Assembly (NCBI GenBank): GCA_033764075.1
Contig: JANRJH010000013.1
Span: forward strand, 1 to 64,000
Reading direction: 5' to 3'
Length of the DNA: 64,000 nucleotides
Source of the DNA: M3007 sp033764075
Lineage (GTDB): Bacteria > Bacteroidota > Bacteroidia > Chitinophagales > Saprospiraceae
The position numbers and the translations under genes were made by a program. The notes beneath the pieces are model-generated. The model was given only the letters and a program-made list of their open reading frames with translations. It did not search any database and was not told the DNA's origin. Below are positions 48,983 through 57,481 of this stretch, one piece after another. Numbering within the stretch: position 1 is the first letter of the stretch; each line of letters begins with the position of its first letter.

Positions 48983-50302
48983 TTAACTCGTCCTACGACT
49001 ATACTCGTAGGACGAGTTTAATAGTCTCATTTTCAGCAAGGAACAAAATTTATTTTCACCAAACCCATTGGGATCTACCCGCCCCATGACCGGCCGGGAG
49101 CAAGCGTCTTTGGCGAGGTAAATTTTACCTTCCAACGACCAGACCAGGTCGTCGAGGCGGCGGACCAGGTCGAAGACGGAGCGCGTACGCGGAAAATCCA
49201 GTGCCAGCGAATAGCCGTGTACCGGGAATGAATGCACCGCCTCTGCGGGGCGCACGCCATGTCGCTTCAACACGGTCAGAAAGGGCGTATCGGCGCCGGC
49301 GCGGATGGTTTCCAGCGCCCGGCGGATGCCGTCGAACGCGTGTTTTTCGGGCAGACAAAACTGGTACTGCACCAGTCCGCGCCGGCCATAGAGGCGGTTC
49401 CAGTTGCGCACCCTGTCCAGCGGGTAGAAATAGGCGTCCATATCCACCAAACGCTCGCCGACATCTGCCCGCGAAAAGATGATCTGGTTGTGCAGGCGTA
49501 TGCTTAATGGGTTTAAAATCCACGAAGGCGCAAAAAATGGTACATTTTTAACCTTTTTTTCCGGATAAACGAGCGGCATTTCCGGGTCGGCTGCGGTTTC
49601 GTGTTCAGCGAGAAACACCACGCCGCGGCCGAAGGCAGCCCCTGTGGAAAGGCAGTCGACCCAGCCAGCGGCATAGGACGACTGTTCGTTCTCCGCAAAA
49701 GCCCGGAACACAGCTTCCAGATGCGGTGCGCGCACGGCGGTTTGCCGCATCATCACCGACGAGACGGGCATGAGTTGCAGGGTCGCTTCCAGCACGATGC
49801 CGGTCCAGCCCATGCCACCGCAGGTTTGCCAAAAGAGGTCGGCGTTGACGGTTTTGGTGCATAGCACACGTTCACCGCTGCCATTCAGCAGGACAAAAGA
49901 CGTCAGCCATCGGGAAAAGCATCCTTTCGAAGGGTGGTTTTTTCCGTGCACGTCACAGGCGATGGCGCCGCCCAAAGTGATTTGCTTGATACCGGGCGTT
50001 ACATGGAAAAACCAGCCTTGGGGCACTGCTACCTGAATGATGTCGGACAGCAGTACGCCCGCCTCGCAGCGGATTTGTCCGGAGGCGGCGTCGAAATCCA
50101 GTATGCGGTTGAGCGGGAGCATATTCAGCACGTCGTCTGCGAGGGCGGCATCGCCGTAACAGCGGCCATTGCCCCGGGCGAGTATATGGGCCTGTTGCTG
50201 AACGAATCCGGGCAGTTCATCGGCGTCTGCCGGCGTGTGCACGTGGGCCGTTGCGACCGGATAGTTGCCCCAGTTGGCGAGTGTGGTGGTGTCAGTCCTC
50301 AT
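48983..50302 (-). CDS. FAD-binding oxidoreductase, DprE1-like
   Basis: The 439-residue protein is a vanillyl-alcohol-oxidase-type flavoprotein: ARGNGRCYGDAALADDVL (FAD PP-loop), VTPGIKQITLGGAIACDVHG and KNHPSKGCFSRWL, then FWQTCGGMGWTGIV. This layout matches DprE1, the decaprenylphosphoryl-ribose 2-oxidase, and relatives that oxidise polyprenyl-linked sugars. No DprE2 or UbiA-type partner is in the window. The start at 50302 overlaps the DUF4340 stop; an upstream extension is out of context. The last 11 residues (NSSYEYSRRTS) come from a perfect 14-bp inverted repeat (48985-49018). Confidence 0.88.
   Translation of the reverse strand: MRTDTTTLANWGNYPVATAHVHTPADADELPGFVQQQAHILARGNGRCYGDAALADDVLNMLPLNRILDFDAASGQIRCEAGVLLSDIIQVAVPQGWFFHVTPGIKQITLGGAIACDVHGKNHPSKGCFSRWLTSFVLLNGSGERVLCTKTVNADLFWQTCGGMGWTGIVLEATLQLMPVSSVMMRQTAVRAPHLEAVFRAFAENEQSSYAAGWVDCLSTGAAFGRGVVFLAEHETAADPEMPLVYPEKKVKNVPFFAPSWILNPLSIRLHNQIIFSRADVGERLVDMDAYFYPLDRVRNWNRLYGRRGLVQYQFCLPEKHAFDGIRRALETIRAGADTPFLTVLKRHGVRPAEAVHSFPVHGYSLALDFPRTRSVFDLVRRLDDLVWSLEGKIYLAKDACSRPVMGRVDPNGFGENKFCSLLKMRLLNSSYEYSRRTS
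48985..49018. repeat. Inverted repeat encoding the oxidoreductase C-terminus
   Basis: Arms AACTCGTCCTACGA (48985-48998) and its complement (49005-49018) surround a six-base loop. The stop codon (48983-48985) begins in the left arm. No T-run follows on the minus strand. Confidence 0.88.
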
Positions 50303-51224
50303 GTTGTACGGAATCGCGCAACCCCATCGGCGGTGGGCCTTCCAGGAAAAGCGCAGCCTGCAAGGTATCGCTCTGGACAAAAAAATTCAGCGGATTGGCG
50401 GTGCTGTGCCACACATAGGGCGGCAACAAGGGCCCAGCTTTGCGCAGTTCGTGCAGGTCTTCCGGGAGATTCAACGGCTCCCAGCGATACAGGCGCAGTT
50501 CGGCAGATGTGCTGTCGCGCAGGAGGGTGAGCCGCGCCAGTTCGAGTTTTCCGGCGCGCGTTTCATCGAAAAAATCGGCAAAAGGCCGTTCTCCATCGGG
50601 CAGTACTGCGCGAAGCCATTGTCTGTTTTGTTCCGATGCCTTTTGATGCACGCGGACGGTATCGCCGCGTTCAAACACCAGGCTGTCTACGGTCGACAAC
50701 GCCCAATCCAGCGCAATTTTGCTGCGAAACAACCGCGCATCTACCGCATATCGGCTGCGCAAGCGGCCTTCGGCCAAGAAGACCGCCTGCTGGCCCGGTA
50801 GCTTCACCCAGGTGCCTTCGGGGGTCTCCCGCCCCAGGTACAACCGCTGGTCCGGCGCTCCGGGGAAGGTCCACGTCAATTGGACCGATTGCCCCGGTCC
50901 GAGGCCCAGGGTATCCGCACGGCTTGTGTGTATAACCCGCAAACTCGTAACTTGCGCCGCCATTGCCAACAGCAGTTCTGCCTGTCGGAGCGTCATGGGC
51001 ATCGAGCGGTTTTCCGCCATCAGTGTCCAACCCCCCTCTGCCCGGTGCAACGACCAGGGTGGATAGCCCGGGGCCAGCACCTGCAGGGCCTCCGCCCGCG
51101 CGGTGTCCGCCTCCAGCAACACCGCCCGCAAGGCCTGTCCACGGCCCCACGGCCAGAGACGGCTCACCAGCCAGCCGGAGAGCAACACGAAGAGGAAGAG
51201 GATTACGAGGTGTTTGTTTTTCAA
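50292..51224 (-). CDS. DUF4340 domain protein
   Basis: The 310-residue protein has one N-terminal membrane anchor (LVILFLFVLLSGWLVSRLW) and a DUF4340 domain with repeated beta-rich segments such as GGWTLMAENRSMPMT and RLYLGRETPEGTWVKLPGQ. DUF4340 proteins usually sit beside ABC-type gliding or GldF/GldG-like genes, but none is present here; instead this gene heads an operon with a DprE1-like oxidase, a GT-C protein and a HAD phosphatase. Translation starts at TTG (51224), directly after a heptamer array. It overlaps the next gene by 11 bases. Confidence 0.8.
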   Translation of the reverse strand: MKNKHLVILFLFVLLSGWLVSRLWPWGRGQALRAVLLEADTARAEALQVLAPGYPPWSLHRAEGGWTLMAENRSMPMTLRQAELLLAMAAQVTSLRVIHTSRADTLGLGPGQSVQLTWTFPGAPDQRLYLGRETPEGTWVKLPGQQAVFLAEGRLRSRYAVDARLFRSKIALDWALSTVDSLVFERGDTVRVHQKASEQNRQWLRAVLPDGERPFADFFDETRAGKLELARLTLLRDSTSAELRLYRWEPLNLPEDLHELRKAGPLLPPYVWHSTANPLNFFVQSDTLQAALFLEGPPPMGLRDSVQHED

Positions 51225-51314
51225 GGCTATCGGTTGTCGGTTGTCGGTTGTCGGCTATCGGTTGTCGGCTATCGGTTGTCGGCTATCGGTTGTCGGCTAT
51301 CGGTTGTCGGTTGT
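51225..51314. repeat. TCGGTTG-type heptanucleotide array (forward orientation)
   Basis: About 13 heptamers directly before the DUF4340 start. An inverted array at 51402-51491 mirrors it across an 87-base spacer, so the divergent gene pair is bracketed by opposed arrays. Confidence 0.92.
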
Positions 51315-51401
51315 TAAAAGTTCGAGGGTTCAAAGTTCGAGTTTTCTTCAAAATTTGAGGTCAAAAAATGAATATGCACATCCAACATCCCCCTCATTCA
51401 T

Positions 51402-51491
51402 CTCCGACAACCAACAACCGATAGCCGACAACCGATAGCCGACTACCGATAGCCGACAACCGATAGCCGACTACCGACAACCAAGATAGCC
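51402..51491. repeat. TCGGTTG-type heptanucleotide array (inverted orientation)
   Basis: Heptamers in the complementary orientation (CCGACAA, CCGATAG) run up to GATAGCC immediately before the ATG at 51492. Confidence 0.92.
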
Positions 51492-52061
51492 ATGAACAAA
51501 ATAACCCTTACCGGCGACCTGGGCAGCGGGAAAAGCGCTGTTTCCCGGCTGCTGTGTGAAGCAGCCGGATACGAATATGTATCCACCGGCAACATCCAAC
51601 GACAACTGGCCGCGGAAATGGGCATAGACACCCTGGAACTAAACCGACGCGCCGACTCCGACCCGAGCATCGACGAACGCATCGACGATATTTTCATTTC
51701 GCTGGGCAAGGACCCAAAGGGGTACGTGGTCGACAGTCGGCTGGCGTGGTTTTTTCTGCCCCAATCGTTCAAAGTGTACCTTCGCACCGACCCGGCCGAG
51801 GCTGTTCGCCGCATTTTCAACGACCCGAACCGCCGAAGCGAGGCCTACGGATCGCCGGAAGAGGCCGGCGAAAAGATACGCGCCCGCAAACAGAGCGAAA
51901 ATGAACGCTTCTGGAAAACGTACGGCGCCGATTGCGCCAACATGCAACTGTTCGACGTGGTCATTGACACCACCACCCGAACCCCCGAAGCGGTCTCCGC
52001 CCTCATACTACAAGCCAAGCGGGCCAAGGAAAACAGCATTCCCTTTGCCCGCTATTGGTAA
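51492..52061 (+). CDS. Cytidylate-kinase-like nucleotide kinase
   Basis: The 189-residue P-loop protein begins MNKITLTGDLGSGKSAVSRL (Walker A), with YEYVSTGNIQRQLAAEMG, VVDSRLAWFFLPQSFKVYL and a lid-like region rich in Arg/Glu (AGEKIRARKQSENERF). This fits the Cytidylate_kin2 / (d)CMP kinase-like group, a phosphotransferase acting on a nucleoside monophosphate or another small alcohol. It is distinct from the long Cmk type; the substrate is uncertain. The heptamer array ends at its start codon. It is followed by the HTTM protein gene after 15 bases, probably co-transcribed. Confidence 0.85.
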   Translation: MNKITLTGDLGSGKSAVSRLLCEAAGYEYVSTGNIQRQLAAEMGIDTLELNRRADSDPSIDERIDDIFISLGKDPKGYVVDSRLAWFFLPQSFKVYLRTDPAEAVRRIFNDPNRRSEAYGSPEEAGEKIRARKQSENERFWKTYGADCANMQLFDVVIDTTTRTPEAVSALILQAKRAKENSIPFARYW

Positions 52062-52076
52062 TCAAAATGCCACACC

Positions 52077-53465
52077 ATGCAAAAAACGGCAGCACTGCTT
52101 TTCAAGCCCGTCGACATCTCCTCCCTCATTTTTTTTCGGATCGCCTTCGGCGGCATCCTGCTGATTGAGGTGTGCCGGTACTTCCAGCTCAACTGGATCC
52201 ATCGGTACTGGGTGGCCCCCGACTTCTTTTTCACTTTCGAAGGGTTTCATTGGGTAAAACCATTCGAGGGAAACGGTATGTATATTTTTTTCGTGTTGCT
52301 GGGCATCGCGGCCTTTTGCGTGATGCTGGGTCTGTTCTATCGCATCGCCAGCGTTTTCCTTTTTCTGGGCTTTACGTATATTTTTTTGCTGGATAAAACA
52401 AACTACCTGAACCATTTTTACCTGATCTCCCTGCTGGGCGGCCTCATGACCCTGATGCCCGCGCACCGGGCGCTGTCTATGGACGCGAAGTACAATCCTT
52501 CCCTCCGGAGTGACTACACCCCATGCTGGGCGCCTGCCTTGCTCGTATTTCAACTCGGTGTCGCCTATTTTTACGGGGGCATTGCCAAGATCAACGCCGA
52601 CTGGCTGCACGGGCAACCCATGTTCCTTTGGATGGCGCAGGACACCGATTTTCCGGTCATTGGCCGCTATTTCACCGAACCCTGGATGGTGTACTTTTTC
52701 ACTTACAGCGGGCTCCTGCTCGATCTCCTAATCGTGCCCGCACTCCTTTGGAAAAAGACGCGCGTCTGGGCATTTATTTTCATCACACTCTTTCACCTGA
52801 TGAACCACAACCTGTGGAGCATCGGCATCTTTCCCTGGTTCATGATGGCCGCCACCACCGTGTTTTTCGAGCCGGACTGGTTTCGCAGGCTGCTGAACGC
52901 GCAACCCGTGAATAAATGGCGCTTCCCCCTGCGCGCGGATGTACCGGCGCCGCAGTTCAAACCCTCGACACCATTGATGGTTTTTCTGGCCATTTATGTG
53001 CCGCTGCAGTTGCTGATCCCGCTGCGCCATTTGGTGATTGACGGGAACGTCAGCTGGGACGAACGCGGGCACCGTTTCTCCTGGCACATGAAACTGCGCG
53101 ATAAAAGAGCCAAAGCCGCGTTCAAAGTCGTTGACCTAGACACCCGGGAGGAGTGGCGCATCGATCAAAAAGACTACCTGTCTTCGCGACAGCGACTCAA
53201 AATGTCGACCCGCCCCGACATGATCCTGCAATTTGCACACCACCTCGGCGACCAATTCCGCCAAAACGGCGTCAACCGCGTGGCCGTGTACGCCGACGTG
53301 CAGGCCAGCCTCAACGGAAGGCCGTACCAACAGCTGATCCGCCCGGATGTAGACCTCATGACCATCACCCGCTTCTCCGCGGCGGCGGACTGGATCGTGC
53401 CGCTCAGCACGCCGTTGAGCAGTTCAGAAAAAAATGATGGCGAAGAGGGCGATGCAGCAGAATAA
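52077..53465 (+). CDS. HTTM-domain protein (vitamin K-dependent gamma-carboxylase-like)
   Basis: The 462-residue protein has several membrane helices and the HTTM features: PVDISSLIFFRIAFGGILLI, YWVAPDFFFTFEGFHWVKPF, NYLNHFYLISLLGGLMTLMP, PALLVFQLGVAYFYGGIAKI and HLMNHNLWSIGIFPWFMM. These belong to the vitamin K-dependent gamma-glutamyl carboxylase superfamily. The C-terminal 150 residues are extracytoplasmic (RFSWHMKLRDKRAK). Bacterial members are of mostly unknown function; a carboxylase role is not assured. It follows the nucleotide kinase by 15 bases. Confidence 0.9.
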   Translation: MQKTAALLFKPVDISSLIFFRIAFGGILLIEVCRYFQLNWIHRYWVAPDFFFTFEGFHWVKPFEGNGMYIFFVLLGIAAFCVMLGLFYRIASVFLFLGFTYIFLLDKTNYLNHFYLISLLGGLMTLMPAHRALSMDAKYNPSLRSDYTPCWAPALLVFQLGVAYFYGGIAKINADWLHGQPMFLWMAQDTDFPVIGRYFTEPWMVYFFTYSGLLLDLLIVPALLWKKTRVWAFIFITLFHLMNHNLWSIGIFPWFMMAATTVFFEPDWFRRLLNAQPVNKWRFPLRADVPAPQFKPSTPLMVFLAIYVPLQLLIPLRHLVIDGNVSWDERGHRFSWHMKLRDKRAKAAFKVVDLDTREEWRIDQKDYLSSRQRLKMSTRPDMILQFAHHLGDQFRQNGVNRVAVYADVQASLNGRPYQQLIRPDVDLMTITRFSAAADWIVPLSTPLSSSEKNDGEEGDAAE

Positions 53466-53616
53466 ATGACGCGGGCAACCTGAAAATGAAGCCTGGTACA
53501 TCCAAACGACAGGTACAGTCATCTCACTTGGTAAAAGAAAAGTATACACGTTATGCTTGAATCACAAACCACCTGCTTTTCACCAAAAAACCCTAACTTG
53601 CGTAAAAATTGCACCC

Positions 53617-54237
53617 ATGTCCGCATCCGCGCCAATACAGAAGATGACCATAGTACTTAATGGCTGGGAGGTTCAGGATACCCGTCCGCCTTTTACGGAC
53701 GCAGAATTTTTTGATTTCTGTGCCCAAAATCCGAACCTGCACATTGAACAAGACGCACTGGGAAACATCATCATCATGCCACCCGTTTCATTAAATTCCG
53801 GAATGTTTGAAAGTGAAATGCAGATCGAACTGGGCACTTGGAATCGCAAAACCCGGAAAGGGAAAACGTTTAGCCCTTCCACCCTTTTCATACTCCCCAA
53901 TGGCGAAAAACGCATGCCCGATGCCGCCTGGATCGCACTGGAAAAAATAAACGCCTTACCCGAAGCCGAGCGCGAGCACTTCGCGCACATTGTGCCCGAC
54001 TTTGTCGCCGAAATCCGGAGCCCCTCCGATTCCCTTACCGGTCTGCAAACCAAAATGCGCGATTCCTGGATCGCCAACGGTGTGCGCCTGGCCTGGCTCA
54101 TCGATCCGGAGGCGGGCTGTGCATGGGTGTACCGCGCAGACGGCAGCACAGACATGGTGGAGGGCTTTGACCAGGTGTTGTCCGGCGAAGATGTGCTGGA
54201 GGGTTTTGAGCTGCCCTTGCGGTTGTTTGAGGCTTGA
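53617..54237 (+). CDS. Uma2-family (DUF820) PD-(D/E)XK nuclease-like protein
   Basis: The 206-residue protein matches Uma2: FDFCAQNPNLHIEQDALGNI, IIMPPVSLNSGMFESEMQIE, FILPNGEKRMPDAAWIALEK and VPDFVAEIRSPSDSLTGLQ, where the D and E-x-R form the PD-(D/E)XK-like active site. A C-terminal AWLIDPEAGCAWVYR follows. The family is common in cyanobacteria and Bacteroidota and is probably endonuclease-like, but its role is unknown. The ATG at 53617 removes the out-of-family extension to 53557. A palindromic AAAATTG repeat follows 38 bases beyond its stop. Confidence 0.88.
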   Translation: MSASAPIQKMTIVLNGWEVQDTRPPFTDAEFFDFCAQNPNLHIEQDALGNIIIMPPVSLNSGMFESEMQIELGTWNRKTRKGKTFSPSTLFILPNGEKRMPDAAWIALEKINALPEAEREHFAHIVPDFVAEIRSPSDSLTGLQTKMRDSWIANGVRLAWLIDPEAGCAWVYRADGSTDMVEGFDQVLSGEDVLEGFELPLRLFEA

Positions 54238-54275
54238 GCCGGTTGGCTGCCGTTTATTTGGGGGGGGTATTATGA

Positions 54276-54383
54276 GTCCTTGAAAATTGAAAATTGAAAA
54301 TTGGGCATTGAAAATTGAACATTAAAAATTTTAAATTTTATAAATGTTCAATTTTCAATGCCCAATTTTCAATTTTCAAGGAC
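54276..54383. repeat. AAAATTG heptamer palindrome
   Basis: Left arm 54276-54323 and right arm 54343-54383 are exact reverse complements, except that the left has one extra AAAATTG heptamer. The 19-base spacer is also AT-only. It lies between the Uma2 gene and the convergent T9SS protein gene and may end both transcripts. Confidence 0.92.
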
Positions 54384-54404
54384 ATACGATACACCCGCCT
54401 TAAC

Positions 54405-57200
54405 CTACCGAAGCACCACCTTCCCTGTACCCAGCAGACGCCCGTCCTGCACCAGTCGGATCAGGTAAACGCCTGCCGGCAACGTGCCCCGGTCCAGTCG
54501 CCATTGGGTGTCGTTGGAGACTTCACGCAGCACCGCGCGGCCGCCGGCATCCACCATTTCAACTTGCCATTGGGCGCCGGGTTCGAGTCCCGCCACTTGA
54601 AGTACAGCGTAATCCACGGCGGGGTTGGGGGCCACGGTGAGTCGGATGCCGGGCGCCAGGGGCGTCCAGGTGCTCACCGACAGGAAGTTCTCGCCCACGC
54701 GGTGTACGGTGGTGTTGGTTACGATCGGGTCGTTCCCGTCAAAGTAGATGGAAGCCTTGTTGAAGATATTCGTTTCCAGCGGCACGTCCGCCTTTTGGGA
54801 TACCCGGAAGGTGACAAAACCCTGGGAGCCGGCCACGTTCACGTTGCTGTCGGGCAGCAAGATCGGGTCAAACTCGAACTTCAGGTAGCCATCGCCGTAG
54901 TAGCGGAACGTGTAGGGGTGGCTGGAAGCGCCGGGCACCACGGAGCCCGGATCGAGCCATTGGGACAGGGTGTCGCGAATCACCACCCGGAATGCCGTAT
55001 CGGTGCCGGTGTTCTGGAAGCGGATCAAGTACTCGATGTCGGTGCCCGGGCGAATGTACCGCGCCGCGCCGAAACCAGTGGGGAAGCCCTGTTTGTCGTT
55101 GGGGTCGTAGGAGCCCACGTTGTCGCGGCATTCAATGTCGATCCACGGATCATTGTCGTCGTTGGGGAACTGGTTGACAAAGCCTGTGGAGAAGGTCTGG
55201 TTGTTGGTGCAGCCTTCCACGGTGAGTGAGGGGCTGGAGAAGCCCGGGTGGTTGGGTTCCTGGTTGCACTCCAGACGCCAGGTGGCGCCGTTGGCAGGTG
55301 TGGTAAACACCACACGCGCTTCGCCCGCCAGCAGTGGCGCGCCAGGGTCCATTTTCAGCATCACGGCGTCTTCGATGATCACGTAGTTCAGCGGAACGGT
55401 CATGGCGGCCGTGCCGACATTCGTGGCGCGGAAGATCAGATCATCACCCGTGCATTCGGCAGTCAGTTTGACGCTGGCGCCCGACCAGTCGGGACTGGGC
55501 GCCGGGCACGGGTCGTTCGGGAAAATAACCGCTTCGATGCAGTGGGTCTGTCCAAGTTGCGCGTCACAGTTCACCGATACCCGGAAAGAAAAGTTGCCGC
55601 AGGTGTTTAAGGTCACATCGCCCAGTTCAAAGCGGTAAACGTTGGAACCCAGATTGATGTACGGAACGGATGCACTCTGGATCGTCAGGAAGGCATCCAG
55701 CGTGATGTCGATGTAGGCGGCCAACGCGGTTTCCGTACCCCGGTTGCAGTAGGACACGTAAACCCCGTTGTCGCCGATACAACGGCGGAGGAAGGGCATG
55801 CTCACGTCGACCCACATGGCCGGACACAGCTCATCGGCCTGCAACGGAATGTCCTGGGTAACAGGCGTTACGAAAACGACGGTCACGGAATAGCTGGGCT
55901 GGCAGGACGCCCACGGGCTGTTGGCGATCACCGGGGTCACGGTGTAATTGCCTGTCGGCAAGTTAACCGCGTAAAAACCATTGGCGTCGCTGTACGCGAA
56001 GTACTGATCGCCAGAGGCATTTTCGATCAGAATACTGAAATTATTCAGGCCGATATCGCCCGCTTCAAAGGTGCAATTGGTGTTCTGGTCGGCAAAGATG
56101 CGCCCTTGAAGCGTACCGCAATCGTCGATGTCCGTTTCCACGAAAAAGCAGTCCGTGGCGGTGCAGCCATTGGCGTCGGTCACGGTCACGCAGTAGTCGC
56201 CGGCCTGGTCGGGGGCCTGCCAGGGACCCGTTGCACCGTTGCTCCACTGGTAGGTATACGGCTGCGAGGTGCCAAAACCCGTAATCGCGGCAAAAATGCC
56301 CAGGGAGTCGGTGCAGATGTTGTTTCCAAAGGAAGCAATTTCGACCTGCAACACCCCATTGGACTGAAAAGCCCGGCAAGCGGTGGCGGTGCAGCCCTCC
56401 GGGCTGGTCACCGTCACGCAGTAATTGCCGCCGGTATTCACCAAAATAGACGGATTGGTGACGCCGTTGCTCCACTGGTAGGTAGCGGCGGGGTTGTTGG
56501 TGATCGCCGTGAGCGTGGCCTGGTTGCATTGGGCGTTGCTGATGGCAATGGCCGCGGTGGGAAAAGAGTTGTCGCTGCTCACCTGAACAGTGTCGCCGGA
56601 CTGGCAACCGTTGTCGTTGTTCGTGACAAACAGGAAGTAAAACCCGGGCCGATCAATGGTGGCCGTGGAAGTACCCTGCCCGGAGGCAATGGGCCCGCTC
56701 CATTCGTATATGTAATTAGGTCCGGAAGGCGTCACCGTTGCGGTGGCCACCACGTCCGGACCATTGCAGGTCAGCGGCCCGGAAAGGTCAACCGTGAAGA
56801 CCGGCGCGCTCTGGATGGTGATGGTGATGCCGCCGGACACCGACAGGCAGGGGTCGTTCAGGTCTACCTGACCGCCACCCAGGCTGTTGCCCACCACCAC
56901 GGCGGCCTGGTACGTGGTACCAACGTTCATGGATGGCGGAAAGGAGAACAAAAAACCCTGGGTAGAACTCCAGAGGATGTTGCCGATCTGGGTGGAGGTG
57001 CCATCGTGAATGATGAACAGCTTGATGTCGCTGGAATCCAGAACGGCGCCCTGGTTGCTGAAAATAAACCCTTCGGTGCTGCAGGGCTGGTAATTACCGG
57101 TATTGACCGTTCCGGCAGAACTGGTGCATTGGGCAGAGGCCTTGCCAAACCAGCCTCCTGCCAGCAGCAGGATCATAAAAATCAGATGTCTTTTGTTCAT
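54405..57200 (-). CDS. Large T9SS-exported surface protein (SdrD-like and DUF7619 domains)
   Basis: The 931-residue protein starts with a signal peptide (IFMILLLAGGWFGKASAQ). Residues about 120-360 contain Ig/PKD-like repeats ending in short Cys-containing strings (GDYCVTVTDANGCTATDCF). About 365-440 is an SdrD B-like/CnaB-type repeat (ADQNTNCTFEAGDIGLNNF). About 690-840 is DUF7619 (IRPGTDIEYLIRFQNTGTDT and NKASIYFDGNDPIVTNTT), and the C-terminus (LTVAPNPAVDYAVLQVAG then GVYLIRLVQDGRLLGTGKVV) is a type A sorting domain. It is probably a cell-surface adhesin. CACTTTTG (57273-57280, minus strand) is a one-mismatch -7 box. Confidence 0.9.
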   Translation of the reverse strand: MNKRHLIFMILLLAGGWFGKASAQCTSSAGTVNTGNYQPCSTEGFIFSNQGAVLDSSDIKLFIIHDGTSTQIGNILWSSTQGFLFSFPPSMNVGTTYQAAVVVGNSLGGGQVDLNDPCLSVSGGITITIQSAPVFTVDLSGPLTCNGPDVVATATVTPSGPNYIYEWSGPIASGQGTSTATIDRPGFYFLFVTNNDNGCQSGDTVQVSSDNSFPTAAIAISNAQCNQATLTAITNNPAATYQWSNGVTNPSILVNTGGNYCVTVTSPEGCTATACRAFQSNGVLQVEIASFGNNICTDSLGIFAAITGFGTSQPYTYQWSNGATGPWQAPDQAGDYCVTVTDANGCTATDCFFVETDIDDCGTLQGRIFADQNTNCTFEAGDIGLNNFSILIENASGDQYFAYSDANGFYAVNLPTGNYTVTPVIANSPWASCQPSYSVTVVFVTPVTQDIPLQADELCPAMWVDVSMPFLRRCIGDNGVYVSYCNRGTETALAAYIDITLDAFLTIQSASVPYINLGSNVYRFELGDVTLNTCGNFSFRVSVNCDAQLGQTHCIEAVIFPNDPCPAPSPDWSGASVKLTAECTGDDLIFRATNVGTAAMTVPLNYVIIEDAVMLKMDPGAPLLAGEARVVFTTPANGATWRLECNQEPNHPGFSSPSLTVEGCTNNQTFSTGFVNQFPNDDNDPWIDIECRDNVGSYDPNDKQGFPTGFGAARYIRPGTDIEYLIRFQNTGTDTAFRVVIRDTLSQWLDPGSVVPGASSHPYTFRYYGDGYLKFEFDPILLPDSNVNVAGSQGFVTFRVSQKADVPLETNIFNKASIYFDGNDPIVTNTTVHRVGENFLSVSTWTPLAPGIRLTVAPNPAVDYAVLQVAGLEPGAQWQVEMVDAGGRAVLREVSNDTQWRLDRGTLPAGVYLIRLVQDGRLLGTGKVVLR

Positions 57201-57400
57201 GGCACTTAATTGGTTTTGTGATGAATTGCAGGTTAAAGGAAGACAATTGCCGCCGGATGCTTTCCGACAGTACAAAAGTGACCTTTATGCTTTGGGCAAA
57301 AAAATACAATTTTTCGCATTTATAGAAATTTTTCGTTGTATTTTTATAATTAACACTTGATTTTCTGCATTTTAAAATACGATTTATCCTGATTTTTCAA

Positions 57401-57408
57401 TAGCTTTG
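57401..57408 (+). promoter_or_regulatory. -7 box of the 463-residue orphan gene
   Basis: TAGCTTTG; transcription would start near 57415, at a possible 13-codon leader frame (57414-57455). Confidence 0.55.
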
Positions 57409-57481
57409 CCGGTATGTCCCGAATTTTTACGCCCAAATTACCCCTGTTTGGCTAGGCCAGGACATTTTATACGGTACAATA

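Noticed and set aside
51080..51438. 111-codon ORF spanning a heptamer array
   Set aside because: Translation of repeat DNA (RLSVVGY-like periodicity) antisense to the DUF4340 gene start.
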